A stretch of DNA of 64,000 bases from Alphaproteobacteria bacterium 46_93_T64 (GTDB taxonomy: Bacteria > Pseudomonadota > Alphaproteobacteria > Sneathiellales > Sneathiellaceae), in assembly GCA_002163135.1 (NCBI GenBank), contig MAAN01000012.1, forward strand, positions 62,001 through 126,000, written 5' to 3'. The notes below the pieces were generated by a model. That model made no database searches, was not told the DNA's origin, and was given only the letters and a program-made list of their open reading frames with translations. Below are positions 63,956-64,000 of this stretch, piece by piece. A program made the position numbers and the translations under genes. Within the stretch, counting starts at the first letter, position 1. The number at the start of each line of letters is the position of its first letter.

Positions 63956-64000
63956 TATCTGTTTGTTTTTGCCGTATAGGATCAAAAACAATATAGGTTT

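Overview
The window is a contiguous piece of an alphaproteobacterial chromosome. The evidence is the division and cell-wall cluster murC-murB-ddl-ftsQ-ftsA-ftsZ-lpxC in the alphaproteobacterial arrangement, an FtsZ with a long linker and an [11 protein letters not shown] tail, DUF1127 proteins, a PraR-like XRE regulator, a CoxE/MoxR pair and an RpoH-type sigma factor. Base composition is moderate and fairly even. A free-living, probably marine lineage near Sneathiellales or Rhodospirillales is an inference from gene content only. I saw no rRNA, tRNA, CRISPR array, prophage or insertion sequence.

Layout. 1-13.7 kb: peptidoglycan synthesis and division genes, lpxC, a convergent XRE regulator, then bamD, recN and ligA. 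13.7-20 kb: an aminopeptidase P, a small gene plus a protein with two DUF1127 domains, and a PhnD-like periplasmic protein paired with a hybrid histidine kinase. 20-32 kb: mostly housekeeping genes on the minus strand (prmA, a UvrD/PcrA helicase, a ClC channel, hyi, gpt, a thioesterase, a PiT transporter), with an NnrU protein, an M20 amidohydrolase and a metallo-beta-lactamase-fold protein on the plus strand. 32-33 kb: a decayed LysR gene. 33.3-42 kb: the accessory-looking part, with a histidine phosphatase, a MarR regulator, a receiver protein whose phospho-acceptor Asp is Asn, an HPt-like protein, a 1843-residue RHS/YD-repeat protein with membrane helices inside and after its RHS core, and a small PqiA-like membrane protein. 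42-52 kb: a VWA/MoxR pair, an MFS transporter, rpoH, an SRAP protein, a CcdA-type protein, a quinone oxidoreductase, an ArsR regulator, a SleB-type hydrolase and a DMT exporter. 52-57.6 kb: a copA-cueR copper operon with a textbook CueR promoter, then a second hybrid kinase with a small periplasmic partner. 57.7-60.5 kb: a LysR regulator divergent from tmpA-tmpB, which should turn 2-trimethylaminoethylphosphonate into glycine betaine and phosphate. 60.5-64 kb: two lipoprotein genes and a BTAD/TolB-like/TPR membrane regulator.

Themes. Two separate loci pair a secreted small-molecule-binding-like protein with a hybrid kinase (17-20 kb and 55-57.6 kb), suggesting two periplasmic sensing modules. 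Phosphorus appears three times (PiT, PhnD-like protein, TmpAB) without physical linkage. Perfect inverted repeats sit at several convergent gene ends and often overlap stop codons. The strongest candidate for something undescribed is the RHS protein with its polytopic modules and neighbouring membrane protein; next is the Asn-receiver/HPt pair just upstream.
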